Positions 25,063 through 33,845 of a DNA stretch of 48,338 bases are shown one piece after another. Each line of letters starts with the position of its first letter. The stretch's first letter is position 1. The translations under genes and the position numbers were made by a program. Below the pieces are notes generated by a model, which was not told where the DNA came from, searched no databases, and saw only the letters and a program-made list of their open reading frames with translations. The DNA comes from JAVBSX01 sp051660685 (lineage in GTDB: Bacteria; Planctomycetota; Planctomycetia; Pirellulales; Thermoguttaceae): assembly GCA_051660685.1 (NCBI GenBank), contig JBOFQB010000020.1, forward strand, positions 1-48,338. Reading direction: 5' to 3'.

Positions 25063-25806
25063 ATGAAGCACTATGTCAAGGATAAAGTCGTAATCATAAC
25101 AGGGGGGAGTTCTGGTTTTGGTTTGGAAACAGCCCGAATGTTGCTCGAAATGGGGGCAAAAGTTGTTATAACGGGTCGAAATGAGAAACGATTGAGTGAA
25201 GCGGCTGCTGATTTGGGAAACGGTCCGAATTTGCTCGCTGTTCGGGCAGATGCTGTCAAAACAGGTGATTGGAAATTGCTCATTGAGACAACGCTTGCGA
25301 AATTTGGGCGGATTGATGTTTTGGTGAACAATCATGGAGCGGGGATGAAGATTGCGAACACGGAAGAGATGACGGACGAAGACATTCAGGGTATTCTTGA
25401 GGTGAACATCATGTCCGTCATCAAAGGTTGTCGTGAAGTGGTCAAAGTGATGAAACCGCAAAAGAGCGGACGAATCGTCAACGTTTCAAGTGCTTGCGCA
25501 CATAGAGGTTGGGCCGGTTGGGGTGTTTATACAGCTGCAAAAGCGGCAATGGTCGGTTTTACCCGCTGTTTACACAAAGAAATGGCAACTTGGGGCGGTT
25601 GTGCGTCCAATTTTATTCCCGGTGCTGCTCAAACCGACTTTTGCAATGCAGCCCAGATTGACGGTTCTTGGCTCGCCGGTTATCCCGTTTCGGAAGATTT
25701 TGCTCGCATGATTGTCAACAGCATTGATTTGCCGGACAATACGATGATCGAAGAGGTTCGCATTTGGGGAACCAAACAGGTCCATGAGATGCTGAATCCG
25801 TACTAA
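25063..25806 (+). CDS. Short-chain dehydrogenase/reductase (SDR)
   Basis: The 247-residue classical SDR has the nucleotide-binding ITGGSSGFGLE, the NNHG structural motif, the catalytic serine in VNVSSACAHRG and the YxxxK pair in YTAAKAAM. It is expected to be a soluble NAD(P)-dependent oxidoreductase. R in TGRNEKRL suggests NADP preference. The substrate cannot be told from sequence. AAGGGA precedes the ATG. R5 repeat begins straight after the stop codon. Confidence 0.9.
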   Translation: MKHYVKDKVVIITGGSSGFGLETARMLLEMGAKVVITGRNEKRLSEAAADLGNGPNLLAVRADAVKTGDWKLLIETTLAKFGRIDVLVNNHGAGMKIANTEEMTDEDIQGILEVNIMSVIKGCREVVKVMKPQKSGRIVNVSSACAHRGWAGWGVYTAAKAAMVGFTRCLHKEMATWGGCASNFIPGAAQTDFCNAAQIDGSWLAGYPVSEDFARMIVNSIDLPDNTMIEEVRIWGTKQVHEMLNPY

Positions 25807-25992
25807 ATAGGGATGAGGGAATAGGGAATGGGGGATAGGGGGCAGGAAACAGGGTCCTGTTTCCTGCTCTTTTTCGTCTCCATTCTCTTCTTTCAATTCT
25901 CGTATCTCTCAACAGCGCGCAACATGTTGTATTGCGGTTAGGCGAAAAACTCCTGCCCCTAATCCCTATCCCCCATTCCCTATCCCCTATTT
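25807..25992. repeat. R5 composite inverted element between the SDR and permease genes
   Basis: The G-rich arm GGGAATAGGGAATGGGGGAT starts one base after the SDR stop codon. The C-rich mirror CCCTATCCCCCATTCCC ends 3 bases before the permease ATG. An R4-like palindrome (CGCAACATGTTGTATTGCG, about 25919-25937) lies between. The element fills the whole intergenic space. Confidence 0.8.
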
Positions 25993-25994
25993 GC

Positions 25995-27719
25995 ATGTAC
26001 AAACTTCTCCTGAGTTGGCGATACTTATTGACCCGGTTTATTGCGCTCGCTTCGATTACAAGCGTGACGCTTGGGGTTGGGGCAATGATCGTTGTCAATG
26101 CCGTTATGCTCGGTTTTACAACCGAGATGGAGAACCGAATACATGGGATGCTCTCGGACGTGATTTTTAAGGTCCGTAATCTGGAAGGAATTCCCGATCC
26201 TGAGGGGCATATCAAACGGATTATGGAGATTGCCGGAAATGAGATTGAGGGGATCACCCCGACGGTCATTTCCCTCGCTTTTCTTCAGTATCGTTGCGGA
26301 GATGAATACATGACGCAACAGGTTCAGCTGATTGGAATCGACGAGGAGACACAAGGTTCCGTCAGCACCATGTCGCAGTATCTGCAACATCCTGAGAATC
26401 GCCGACAAATCAGTTTTCTCCTCAAAGAAAACGGATATGATGTTGCAAGTCCTGACAGTCGCAATCGTCAACATTTGCGACCCGAATTGGGAGATGCCGG
26501 TTGGTCCTATCGTCGTATCACCGTTGCCGAACGTGAACGAAATCGTCGTCTTCGAGAAGAAATGCGGCGTCAAATCCAAGAGCAGGAACGAGCCGAAAGA
26601 GAGCGATTGGAGCGATCATTGCAACCTCAGACACCTATTCAACAGGAACAAGAACCGGGCGAATTGCCGTTTCCCTCTCCGTATGACCCAGGTCCGTTGG
26701 TTGTGAATGTCAATCCGAATGAATCAACGGAAACCGGGGTGATTTCTGAAGAGGTTGATTTGGGAGCCGACCCGTTTGCAATTCATGCCGAGACGGATCG
26801 TCGGGACACTTTTGACCCGGCAAAAGAGCAACATACAGGGGTGATTCTTGGAATGGGTCTTGCGTTGTATGACCGGACGAGTGATTTTGACTCGACAACG
26901 GGAACGAGTGTTGTGGAAGATACGCTGTTTCTTCGACCGGGAGATGATGTTGTTCTGATGTTCCCGACTGCGGGTCGGAACATCAAAGCGGCGCAGGATG
27001 TTTTTACCGTTGTCGACCTGTTTGAGAGCAAAATGGTCGATCAGGATACCCGTTTTGTTTTTGTCCCAATTCGGAAATTGCAGCAATTGAAAGGGATGAT
27101 TGACCCTGAAACGGGAATAGGTCGGGCGACAGAGATACTGATTAAGGCGAAACCGGGGGTCAATCTGGACCAATTACGGGACAAAATCCGTGCTGCATTT
27201 CCCGGTTCACTTCAACTGGCCTATTCTGTGCAAACTTGGCGTGATGTTCAAGGTTCGCTCCTTTCTGCCGTTTTTACCGAAATTGCCCTCTTGAACGTTT
27301 TGCTTTTCCTCGTCTTCGTCGTTGCCGGATTTGGAATTCTCGCCATTTTTTACATGATTGTTGTTGAAAAGACTAGGGACATTGGGATATTGAAATCACT
27401 TGGGGCAAGTGGACTGGGGATTGCCCAAATATTCCTGCTTTACAGTCTTTCACTTGGTCTGCTCGGAGCCGGAGTTGGCGTGATTGGCGGATTGATTTTT
27501 GTTGCGTACATCAACGAAATAGCGAGTGTTTTGGCGAGGATAATGGGACATGAGGTTTTTGACCCGGCGATCTATTCGTTTTCGGAAATACCAACAATAG
27601 TGCAACCCGGGACAATCATCTGGATCGTCTTAGGGGCGGTTTTCATTGCGATCTGCTCAGGAGTCTTGCCCGCGTTTCGCGCAGCCCGGCTGAAACCCGT
27701 TGAATCACTCCGTTCCTAA
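25995..27719 (+). CDS. LolC/LolE-like ABC transporter permease (FtsX/MacB fold)
   Basis: The 574-residue protein starts at ATG 25995 (MYKLLLSWRYLLTRFIALASI). It has one N-terminal membrane helix, a long periplasmic part and three C-terminal helices with the FtsX-type pattern (ARDIGILKSLGASGLGIAQIF appears as EKTRDIGILKSLGAS). It resembles LolC/LolE, which move lipoproteins to the outer membrane. A charged, probably coiled insertion (REEMRRQIQEQERAERER) of about 50 residues interrupts the periplasmic domain. No ATPase gene is adjacent. The start codon is immediately preceded by a C-rich R5 arm instead of a ribosome binding site. It converges with the kinase gene. Confidence 0.85.
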   Translation: MYKLLLSWRYLLTRFIALASITSVTLGVGAMIVVNAVMLGFTTEMENRIHGMLSDVIFKVRNLEGIPDPEGHIKRIMEIAGNEIEGITPTVISLAFLQYRCGDEYMTQQVQLIGIDEETQGSVSTMSQYLQHPENRRQISFLLKENGYDVASPDSRNRQHLRPELGDAGWSYRRITVAERERNRRLREEMRRQIQEQERAERERLERSLQPQTPIQQEQEPGELPFPSPYDPGPLVVNVNPNESTETGVISEEVDLGADPFAIHAETDRRDTFDPAKEQHTGVILGMGLALYDRTSDFDSTTGTSVVEDTLFLRPGDDVVLMFPTAGRNIKAAQDVFTVVDLFESKMVDQDTRFVFVPIRKLQQLKGMIDPETGIGRATEILIKAKPGVNLDQLRDKIRAAFPGSLQLAYSVQTWRDVQGSLLSAVFTEIALLNVLLFLVFVVAGFGILAIFYMIVVEKTRDIGILKSLGASGLGIAQIFLLYSLSLGLLGAGVGVIGGLIFVAYINEIASVLARIMGHEVFDPAIYSFSEIPTIVQPGTIIWIVLGAVFIAICSGVLPAFRAARLKPVESLRS

Positions 27720-27788
27720 CCCGTTGAACACTCCGCTCCTCATGTTTCGTCCGCATTAAAAAAGGTAGGATAGATGCAACGACTCTCG

Positions 27789-30700
27789 TTATCTGATCCA
27801 GGTTTCAAGGGCTTTCCGTAATTTCTCCGGGTCAATCGGTTTCGTTAAATGGTCGTTCATTCCAACATCAATGCTGCGTTGGTAATCTTGGTCAAGCGCG
27901 TTCGCCGTCATTGCCAAAATCGGCAATTTCTCGACTCCCGGTTTGCTAAGACTCCGAATACGTTGCGTCGCTTCTAATCCGTCCATCTCCGGCATTTGCA
28001 CGTCCATCAAAATGAGATCGAAATCGTCTTGCTGAACTTTTTCAACCGTTTCAACACCATTTTCAGCAATCGTCACATCAATTCCCAACCGTTCGAGCAA
28101 CTCTTTGGCAACCATCTGGTTGACCCGATTATCTTCGGCAAGTAAAACTTTTTTTCCCTGTAATGACCGATCTCTCGGCAATGTCTTCGAAATGTTTTTC
28201 GGGTCATATTCGGAGACGTTTCCATTATTCATCTCACTGAACGCATCTATAATCGCCTGTTGGACGGAAAGACGTGAAACCGGTTTGACCAGAAATCCCG
28301 ACAACCCGAGTCCTTGGGATTGATTCAGACATTCCGCGCGGTCATACGCTGAAACCATAAGGATATGCGGCATTTCTTGCAACTCGGCACATTCCCGCAT
28401 TTGACGTAATGTTTCAATACCATCCATTTTCGGCATCCGCCAATCCAGAAGAATCAAATCGAACTTTTCCGGCGTCGAAACGGTTTTTCTCAAGAGCGAA
28501 ATCGCCGCTTTTCCTGAATCCGCCGTTGACACATTCGGCGTGAAATGCTGTAGAATCTCCCGGGTGATTTCTCGTGCAGAAGGATCATCATCGACAACCA
28601 AAACGCGAAGATTCGACATGTCAACCCCTTCAACTTCCAGCTCAATTGCATGGTGTTTGCGAAGTCGTATCGAGAAATAAAACGTCGTTCCACTCCCCAA
28701 TACACTCTCAACTTGGATCGCACCTCCCATAAGTTCAACCAGTTTCTTCGAAATGACAAGTCCCAGTCCCGTCCCCCCATATCGTCGCGTTGTCGATGTA
28801 TCCGCTTGCGAAAACGATGCAAAAAGTTTCGCAATCTGTTCCTCGGACATTCCAATTCCTGTATCACGCACAGAAAACATCAGCTCAATCTCTTCTCCTG
28901 AAAAACCCACTTCCTTCTCTTCACTCAGGTCTTCCAACTCATCCATCTCAGCCGGACGGTTCGTGTTGAGAACCGAAATCAACACTTCTCCTTCCTCGGT
29001 AAACTTAATTGCATTATTGACGAGATTCAAAAGAACTTGCCGCAATCGAAGTGGATCACCAATTAAATCGTCAAAAATGAGTCCACCATATTGTGTTCGG
29101 ACGGAAATCCCTTTTTCATTGGCTTTCAATTCAACAATGTCAAGAACTTCCTGCAACAGTTTTGAAAGCGAAAAAGGAATCGCTTCAAGGGTGATTTTGC
29201 CCGCCTCAATCTTGGAAAAATCAAGAATGTCATCTATGATCCCCAAAAGATTCGTCGTCGCCGTTTGCGCTTTAAGAAGATAATCCCGCTGTTTCTCATC
29301 AAGTGGAGTTTGAAGACAAAGATAAGTCATACCGAAAATGGCGTTCATCGGCGTTCGTATTTCATGCGACATGTTGGCAAGAAACTCGCTTTTCGCTCTC
29401 GTTGCCGATTCGGCAATGTCTCTCGCAATTTGCAGCTCTTCCATTTTTTGCTCAACCGCTCGTTGCGTTTTTTTCAACTCACGCAAGTCGAGAACATAAC
29501 CGACGGGAAAAAAACGACCCTCTTGTTCCAAACGTACAAGGGTTACATCCGTCGGTAAGGGTTCACCGTTGACCGTTTGGTGCATCCATTCAAACTGTGT
29601 GTATCCCGTTTGCATCGTTAACGCTATTTTTTCTTTCGCCAATTCAGTTGATAACATTCCATTTGGCTGAAATGTTGGCGAAAACTCATCAAAATGCCCC
29701 TTATAATACTCTTTGTTCTTGTCCCCCTGATCGTCAATACCGAGCATTTTTATCATTTTGTCATTGACATCGACAAGCTCACCTTGATCGTTCCAAGCGT
29801 CATATCCAAGCGGCATTGCGTGAAGAATGAGCTTCATCCGGTCATTTGCCCGATCTATTTCCGCCTGCATCGCCTTTTCTTCCGTCAAATCGCGTGTACT
29901 GCTGACGATGATGAGGTCACCTTCTGACGTAATTCGGGTCAATGAAATTTCAACCGGAAAAAGAGTTCCATCCTGTCTTTGACGTATTCCTTCAAAACGC
30001 AAGAAACCGTGTTCAAAGACATTGGCGACATGTTCTCGCGTCAACTCCTCGGATCGTCTTCCGTTAGGTTGATACTCGGGCATAAGGTCGAAAAACCGTC
30101 TCTGAAACTCCTCTTTGGATGCAATGCCGTACATTTTCAAAAGCGGCATGTTACAATCGATAAGGCTAAAATTCCGGTCAAAGAGCGTAATTCCAAGAGG
30201 AATAGCGTCAATCATAGATCGGGTCCGCTTTATCACCCCTCGTTGAAGTGAGAGAGTAAAGAGGCTGATTGCAGCAGCGAGGACGATCATGGTCAGAAAC
30301 TGGAAAAGAAAATTTCCCGTAATGATTAAGGTACGACGTTCTTTGTAAAACATCGTGTCGGCGAGCATTTTCTCGTTAAGCGTCCTCAAAAAGAGTTTTG
30401 TCTTTTCCGCAATCAGATTGAGGTCTTTCTGATAAGCTGTGCTGTAAAGTGACTGAACGGCGAAACGTGATATGGATTCCCCCTCGTTTCTTTCGAGCGG
30501 TCCGGGAATGTATTTATCTTCCATAACGGAATTCATCGCCTGTTGCTCAACTTGTGTCAGTTGCTCACTGATTTCAAGGGCTTGCTGAAAAGGAAGCACC
30601 TCAGATTCCGTCAGTCCAAATCTTCGTAAAAGCTCGACTTGCGAAACACATTCTCCCTTCACATATTGAGTAAGACGTTGGTTCAATTCAGGCGGACGTG

Positions 30701-30980
30701 CCTGTTTGCCGCTTCGCCAACCAAGAATTTCGTGATAATACTCGTAAAATTCCTCTTGTTGTGTTTCACAATAAGCGCGTGCATACCGAGTCAGGTCGCG
30801 TGAAGTCATACGAAACTCATCGACGACCAAGCTGATGAGATGACTCCGCTCTTCCCGAGCAATGATTTTGTCCCCATATTTCGTTTGCAATACCGTCAGG
30901 ACAATTTGAAGTGCAAGCAGAATGATCGCAACAGCGAGCAGTCCCCAAAACCGATACTGTAAATTCATTTTCATCTTCAT
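27789..30980 (-). CDS. Hybrid sensor histidine kinase with two receiver domains
   Basis: The 1063-residue protein starts at ATG 30980 (MKMKMNLQYRFW), with AGGT about 10 bases upstream. In order: membrane helix 12-31, a helical periplasmic sensor (about 32-220), membrane helix 221-245, two PAS domains (about 253-368 and 378-500), HisKA with the phospho-histidine H539 in ANMSHEIRTPMN, an ATPase domain (NLVNNAIKF, RDTGIGM, GGTGLGL), and two receivers with D846 (LLDWRMPKMDG) and D993 (LMDVQMPEMDG). No HPt domain is present, so a separate phosphotransfer protein would be needed for relay. No response regulator with an output domain is adjacent. It diverges from the sulfatase gene. Confidence 0.95.
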   Translation of the reverse strand: MKMKMNLQYRFWGLLAVAIILLALQIVLTVLQTKYGDKIIAREERSHLISLVVDEFRMTSRDLTRYARAYCETQQEEFYEYYHEILGWRSGKQARPPELNQRLTQYVKGECVSQVELLRRFGLTESEVLPFQQALEISEQLTQVEQQAMNSVMEDKYIPGPLERNEGESISRFAVQSLYSTAYQKDLNLIAEKTKLFLRTLNEKMLADTMFYKERRTLIITGNFLFQFLTMIVLAAAISLFTLSLQRGVIKRTRSMIDAIPLGITLFDRNFSLIDCNMPLLKMYGIASKEEFQRRFFDLMPEYQPNGRRSEELTREHVANVFEHGFLRFEGIRQRQDGTLFPVEISLTRITSEGDLIIVSSTRDLTEEKAMQAEIDRANDRMKLILHAMPLGYDAWNDQGELVDVNDKMIKMLGIDDQGDKNKEYYKGHFDEFSPTFQPNGMLSTELAKEKIALTMQTGYTQFEWMHQTVNGEPLPTDVTLVRLEQEGRFFPVGYVLDLRELKKTQRAVEQKMEELQIARDIAESATRAKSEFLANMSHEIRTPMNAIFGMTYLCLQTPLDEKQRDYLLKAQTATTNLLGIIDDILDFSKIEAGKITLEAIPFSLSKLLQEVLDIVELKANEKGISVRTQYGGLIFDDLIGDPLRLRQVLLNLVNNAIKFTEEGEVLISVLNTNRPAEMDELEDLSEEKEVGFSGEEIELMFSVRDTGIGMSEEQIAKLFASFSQADTSTTRRYGGTGLGLVISKKLVELMGGAIQVESVLGSGTTFYFSIRLRKHHAIELEVEGVDMSNLRVLVVDDDPSAREITREILQHFTPNVSTADSGKAAISLLRKTVSTPEKFDLILLDWRMPKMDGIETLRQMRECAELQEMPHILMVSAYDRAECLNQSQGLGLSGFLVKPVSRLSVQQAIIDAFSEMNNGNVSEYDPKNISKTLPRDRSLQGKKVLLAEDNRVNQMVAKELLERLGIDVTIAENGVETVEKVQQDDFDLILMDVQMPEMDGLEATQRIRSLSKPGVEKLPILAMTANALDQDYQRSIDVGMNDHLTKPIDPEKLRKALETWIR

Positions 30981-31167
30981 TACATTCGTACCTGATAGGG
31001 CCCAAAACGACAACCAAAGAACGCAAGTGAATTTTGTCTCAATAAAACCTCGTTTTGGATTGGTTGAAAAATTGAACACGGCTCGCATTCTACTTTTTTT
31101 GGTATCCTGTTGCAAGACTAGATTCACAGGGCGGAAAAAAAGAAAAAAAACAGGTCGTTTAGAACAT

Positions 31168-31210
31168 TTCAAAAATTGGCATACACATTGCACACCTTTT
31201 TGACACCTGA
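31168..31210. repeat. 43-bp imperfect direct repeat, left copy
   Basis: TTCAAAAATTGGCATACACA and following bases match the right copy at 31535-31577 at roughly three quarters of positions. The two copies bracket the hairpin cluster. Confidence 0.6.
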
Positions 31211-31330
31211 AATTTTGTGACGCCTGAAATTCAAGGATTGCATCTCTTAGCTGCATCGCAGCGACCTTTTTGTAGCCCGGGGTGTAGCGCAGCGAAACCC
31301 CGGGTGAGGTGCTGCGACCTAAGTATGTCG

Positions 31331-31357
31331 TTTAGCCGCAGAACAACGTTCTGCGTG
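31331..31357. repeat. R4 palindrome, GCAGAAC-stem version
   Basis: TTTAGCCGCAGAACAACGTT continues into CTGCGTG. The stem is GCAGAAC/GTTCTGC, which differs from other R4 copies by paired changes. Confidence 0.75.
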
Positions 31358-31372
31358 TTTTGGGGCAGTTCT

Positions 31373-31403
31373 AAACGCGCGATACGTTGTATCGCGGCTA
31401 AAC
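31373..31403. repeat. R4 palindrome, CGCGATAC-stem version
   Basis: CGCGATACGTTGTATCGCG followed by GCTAAAC. Same stem as at 42071 and 35196. Confidence 0.8.
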
Positions 31404-31534
31404 ATTTGTGTCGCTCCGACGGAGCTTGATTTGTTGGGGGACACTTAACCCGGGGTTGCGGTCGCGTTGCTCCCTTCACCCCGGGCTACAATAGGGTCGC
31501 CGCTATGCGGCTACACAAGAACGACTTTGAGTAG

Positions 31535-31577
31535 TTCAAAAAGGGGCATACACCGTTCACGCTTTTTTGGCATCTGA
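31535..31577. repeat. 43-bp imperfect direct repeat, right copy
   Basis: TTCAAAAAGGGGCATACACC and following bases align with 31168-31210 without gaps. Confidence 0.6.
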
Positions 31578-31626
31578 CACACACGGACAATTTGGTGCTG
31601 TGAGATGTACAGTGATTTTGGAAATG

Positions 31627-31655
31627 CGCTCGCCGCGATACATCGTATCGCGGTC
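31627..31655. repeat. R4 palindrome
   Basis: GCTCGCCGCGATACATCGTA continues to TCGCGGTC, with stem CGCGATAC/GTATCGCG. Confidence 0.75.
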
Positions 31656-31707
31656 AATCGTCCCTTGTACTCTCCGTGAGACCCTTAAAAACATCATTGA
31701 ACGGCTC

Positions 31708-31737
31708 TTGGACAGATCGGCGATTTTACGGTATAAT
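31708..31737 (+). promoter_or_regulatory. Sigma-70-type promoter for the sulfatase gene
   Basis: TTGGAC (31708-31713) and TATAAT (31732-31737) are 18 bases apart. The sulfatase ATG lies about 50 bases downstream. Confidence 0.6.
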
Positions 31738-31789
31738 GCGAATGTCCTTCAACTGTAGACAGCCTTGTTTTTTAACCCGGATGATCCTT

Positions 31790-33340
31790 ATGAATCCTCG
31801 CCTCATCGCCCCTTCAAGCTCCCCCCTTCTTCTGCTGCTTTGTCTTTTCATTCTGGTTCATGGAACTTCCTTCTCTTGTTTCTCTTACGCCGCTGAACGA
31901 CTGAATGTCCTGATGATCGTTTCTGACGATCTGAATGATTGTGTCGGTTATGCAAATGGTCATCCTCAGGTCCAAACACCGCATCTTGACCGTTTAGCGG
32001 ATCGCGGGGTTGCTTTTCTCAACGCTCATTGTCAAGCTCCCATTTGCAATCCGTCCCGAACAAGTATTTTGACGGGATTACGCCCAACAACAACGGGGGT
32101 TTATGCTCTTGAACCCTGGTTTCGGACGGATCGAAAATGGCGGGATCATCTCACGCTCCCCCAATACTTTGCCGAACAAGGTTATTACACCGTCTCAACC
32201 GGCAAAATTTATCACGATTGGACCCAATTTGATAAAGTCAAGACTGAACGTCCGGAATTTGACGAGCTGGGATTTCATGGAGGTTTTGGCCCGCTCCCGC
32301 CTGAAAAATTTGTTGAAACCCCGGACAAAATGCGGTTGATTGATTGGGGACCTTATCCTGAACGGGATGAGGAGGGGGATGATTACAAGGTTGCTGATTG
32401 GGCAATTGAGAAACTGAGGAACATGCCGAAAGACAAGCCGTTTTTCCTCAGTGTCGGTTTCGCCCGACCCCATTTGCCCCTTTATGCCCCGCCAAAATGG
32501 TTTGAACTCTATCCCGAGGAAACCTTGTGTCTCCCCCCCTATCTTGAAAACGACCGGGATGATGTCCCCAACGCCGCTTGGTATCTTCATTGGAAATTGC
32601 CCGAAGTCGGCATGAAATGGGTCCAAGAACACAATCAATGGAAACCAATTGTCCGGGCCTATCTCGCGTCCGTCAGTTACATGGACGATCAGGTTGGTCG
32701 CGTCCTTGATGCTCTTGAAAAAGAAGGTCTTGCCGAAAAAACAGTGATTGTTTTTTGGGGAGATCAAGGTTGGCATTTGGGCCAAAAAGAATTGTTTTCC
32801 AAAACAACACTTTGGGACCCCTCGACCAAATCCCCTCTCATTTTCGCAGGTCCCGGCATTTCACCTCAAGGTCGTTGCAATCAAGCGGTTGAACTGCTTG
32901 ACATTTACCCCAGTTTGATTGAACTGTGCGGTTTGCCCGAAAATTCCCTGTTGGAAGGACATTCTCTCTGTCCGCAATTGCAGGATGTAAAGACGCCCCG
33001 GACATTTCCGGCAATCACCTCAGATGGTCCGGGCAATCATTCTGTTCGGACGGAACAGTTTCGCTACACCAAGTACGCCGACGGTTCTGAAGAGTTTTAT
33101 GACATGCAGGTTGATCCGAATGAATGGACGAATTTGGTTGCAAAGCCGGAATTTCAGGACGACATCAACCGGTTGGAGAATTGGATTCCTGAAAACCCCT
33201 CACCTCCTCTTCCCGGAAGTCGTTCACGTCTGGTCGAGAAGAAAGGCAACATCTGGTATTGGGAAGGAATACCGATTGAACCGCAAACACCTGTCCCCGC
33301 GCTCGGAATCGTCCCCGAAAATCATGCCCCTCATCGTTAA
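31790..33340 (+). CDS. Exported formylglycine-dependent sulfatase (iduronate-2-sulfatase-like)
   Basis: The 516-residue protein begins with a signal peptide (hydrophobic LLLLLCLFILVHG, cleavage near SYAA). Metal ligands D46-D47 lie in IVSDDLND. The catalytic C86 in CNPSRTS is the cysteine-type sulfatase site that must be converted to formylglycine. LTGLRPTTTGVY and the later VIVFWGDQGWHLG complete the fold. The layout resembles iduronate-2-sulfatase (SGSH/IDS group). It probably removes sulfate from polysaccharide outside the cytoplasm. No maturase gene or other polysaccharide genes are adjacent. Its stop codon overlaps the stop of the convergent gene at 33337: both lie in one TTAA. An ATG 9 bases upstream (31781) is a possible alternative start. 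Confidence 0.93.
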   Translation: MNPRLIAPSSSPLLLLLCLFILVHGTSFSCFSYAAERLNVLMIVSDDLNDCVGYANGHPQVQTPHLDRLADRGVAFLNAHCQAPICNPSRTSILTGLRPTTTGVYALEPWFRTDRKWRDHLTLPQYFAEQGYYTVSTGKIYHDWTQFDKVKTERPEFDELGFHGGFGPLPPEKFVETPDKMRLIDWGPYPERDEEGDDYKVADWAIEKLRNMPKDKPFFLSVGFARPHLPLYAPPKWFELYPEETLCLPPYLENDRDDVPNAAWYLHWKLPEVGMKWVQEHNQWKPIVRAYLASVSYMDDQVGRVLDALEKEGLAEKTVIVFWGDQGWHLGQKELFSKTTLWDPSTKSPLIFAGPGISPQGRCNQAVELLDIYPSLIELCGLPENSLLEGHSLCPQLQDVKTPRTFPAITSDGPGNHSVRTEQFRYTKYADGSEEFYDMQVDPNEWTNLVAKPEFQDDINRLENWIPENPSPPLPGSRSRLVEKKGNIWYWEGIPIEPQTPVPALGIVPENHAPHR

Positions 33341-33789
33341 GATTGCGACGATTCCAAAGGTCCTTTTGTATGGTCGTCTCCTGCCTTTTCTTGGACGATT
33401 GCCGGTTCTGCCGGTTCATCCTGTTCTATTTCTTCAGCCGGTTCAACCTGCTTCTCCGGGTCTTCCTCGTTGATCGCCTGAAATAAGGGTGAAGCGGCTG
33501 AAATCGCAACATTCGCCGATTCCGGCAACCCAAGTGACTTGTGTTGCTGTTCCCGTTTCGTCCGCTCCACAATTTCCTGCGAGAGATTATGCTTGATTTG
33601 CATAAACTCCAGACGATTCATTGCCCCTTTCTGCATCATTCGCTCAAACTCCACAAGATGTTCCTCTTTCGTCGGAGGAACAAATGTCATCCCCCTTTTG
33701 ATGCAGTTCAGGACATACCTTGCAATCAGGACCAATAAGGTCAATCCGGCAATTCCCAAGAGAATCTGAAATGTCGGGACTGAAGACAT
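33337..33789 (-). CDS. Small membrane protein with a SHOCT-like segment
   Basis: The 150-residue protein starts at ATG 33789 (MSSVPTFQILLGIAGLTLLVLIARY when read on, one membrane helix at about 7-25). The cytoplasmic part has FERMMQKGAMNRLEFMQIK, which follows the pattern of the SHOCT oligomerisation motif. The C-terminus is acidic (EEDPEKQVEPAEEIEQDEP). Function is unknown. An in-frame upstream extension is encoded by R5 and is not believed. It lies 56 bp after the PHP gene stop codon, so cotranscription is likely. Confidence 0.72.
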   Translation of the reverse strand: MSSVPTFQILLGIAGLTLLVLIARYVLNCIKRGMTFVPPTKEEHLVEFERMMQKGAMNRLEFMQIKHNLSQEIVERTKREQQHKSLGLPESANVAISAASPLFQAINEEDPEKQVEPAEEIEQDEPAEPAIVQEKAGDDHTKGPLESSQS

Positions 33790-33825
33790 GGAGTAGGGGA
33801 TAGGGAATGGGGGTTTGGGAATACA
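33790..33825. repeat. R5 half copy before the small membrane protein
   Basis: On the minus strand it reads as CCCCCATTCCCTATCCCCTA and ends 4 bases before the ATG at 33789. There is no Shine-Dalgarno sequence. Confidence 0.7.
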
Positions 33826-33845
33826 GGGGAAGATAAACATCTTCT

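Larger units (their letters stand above)
31276..31511. repeat. Cluster of unrelated palindromes (REP-like)
   Basis: The cluster includes CCCGGGG/CCCCGGG hairpins (31276-31304 and 31449-31485), R4 palindromes (31331-31357 and 31373-31403), GCTCCGACGGAGC (31413-31425) and GCCGCTATGCGGC (31499-31511). The first CCCGGGG hairpin has a loop similar to the one at 48199. Confidence 0.8.
30981..31789. other. Divergent intergenic region with a hairpin cluster
   Basis: About 810 bp separate the kinase and sulfatase. It contains several palindromes (entries below), an imperfect 43-bp direct repeat that brackets most of them, and a promoter for the sulfatase. No credible gene lies here. Confidence 0.7.

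Noticed and set aside
25932..25994. N-terminal extensions with PIPYP-type peptides on the permease, PHP, ABC permease and small membrane protein genes
   Set aside because: C-rich R5 contains no stop codon in any frame, so open extensions are expected by chance; family alignments and signal peptides place the starts downstream.
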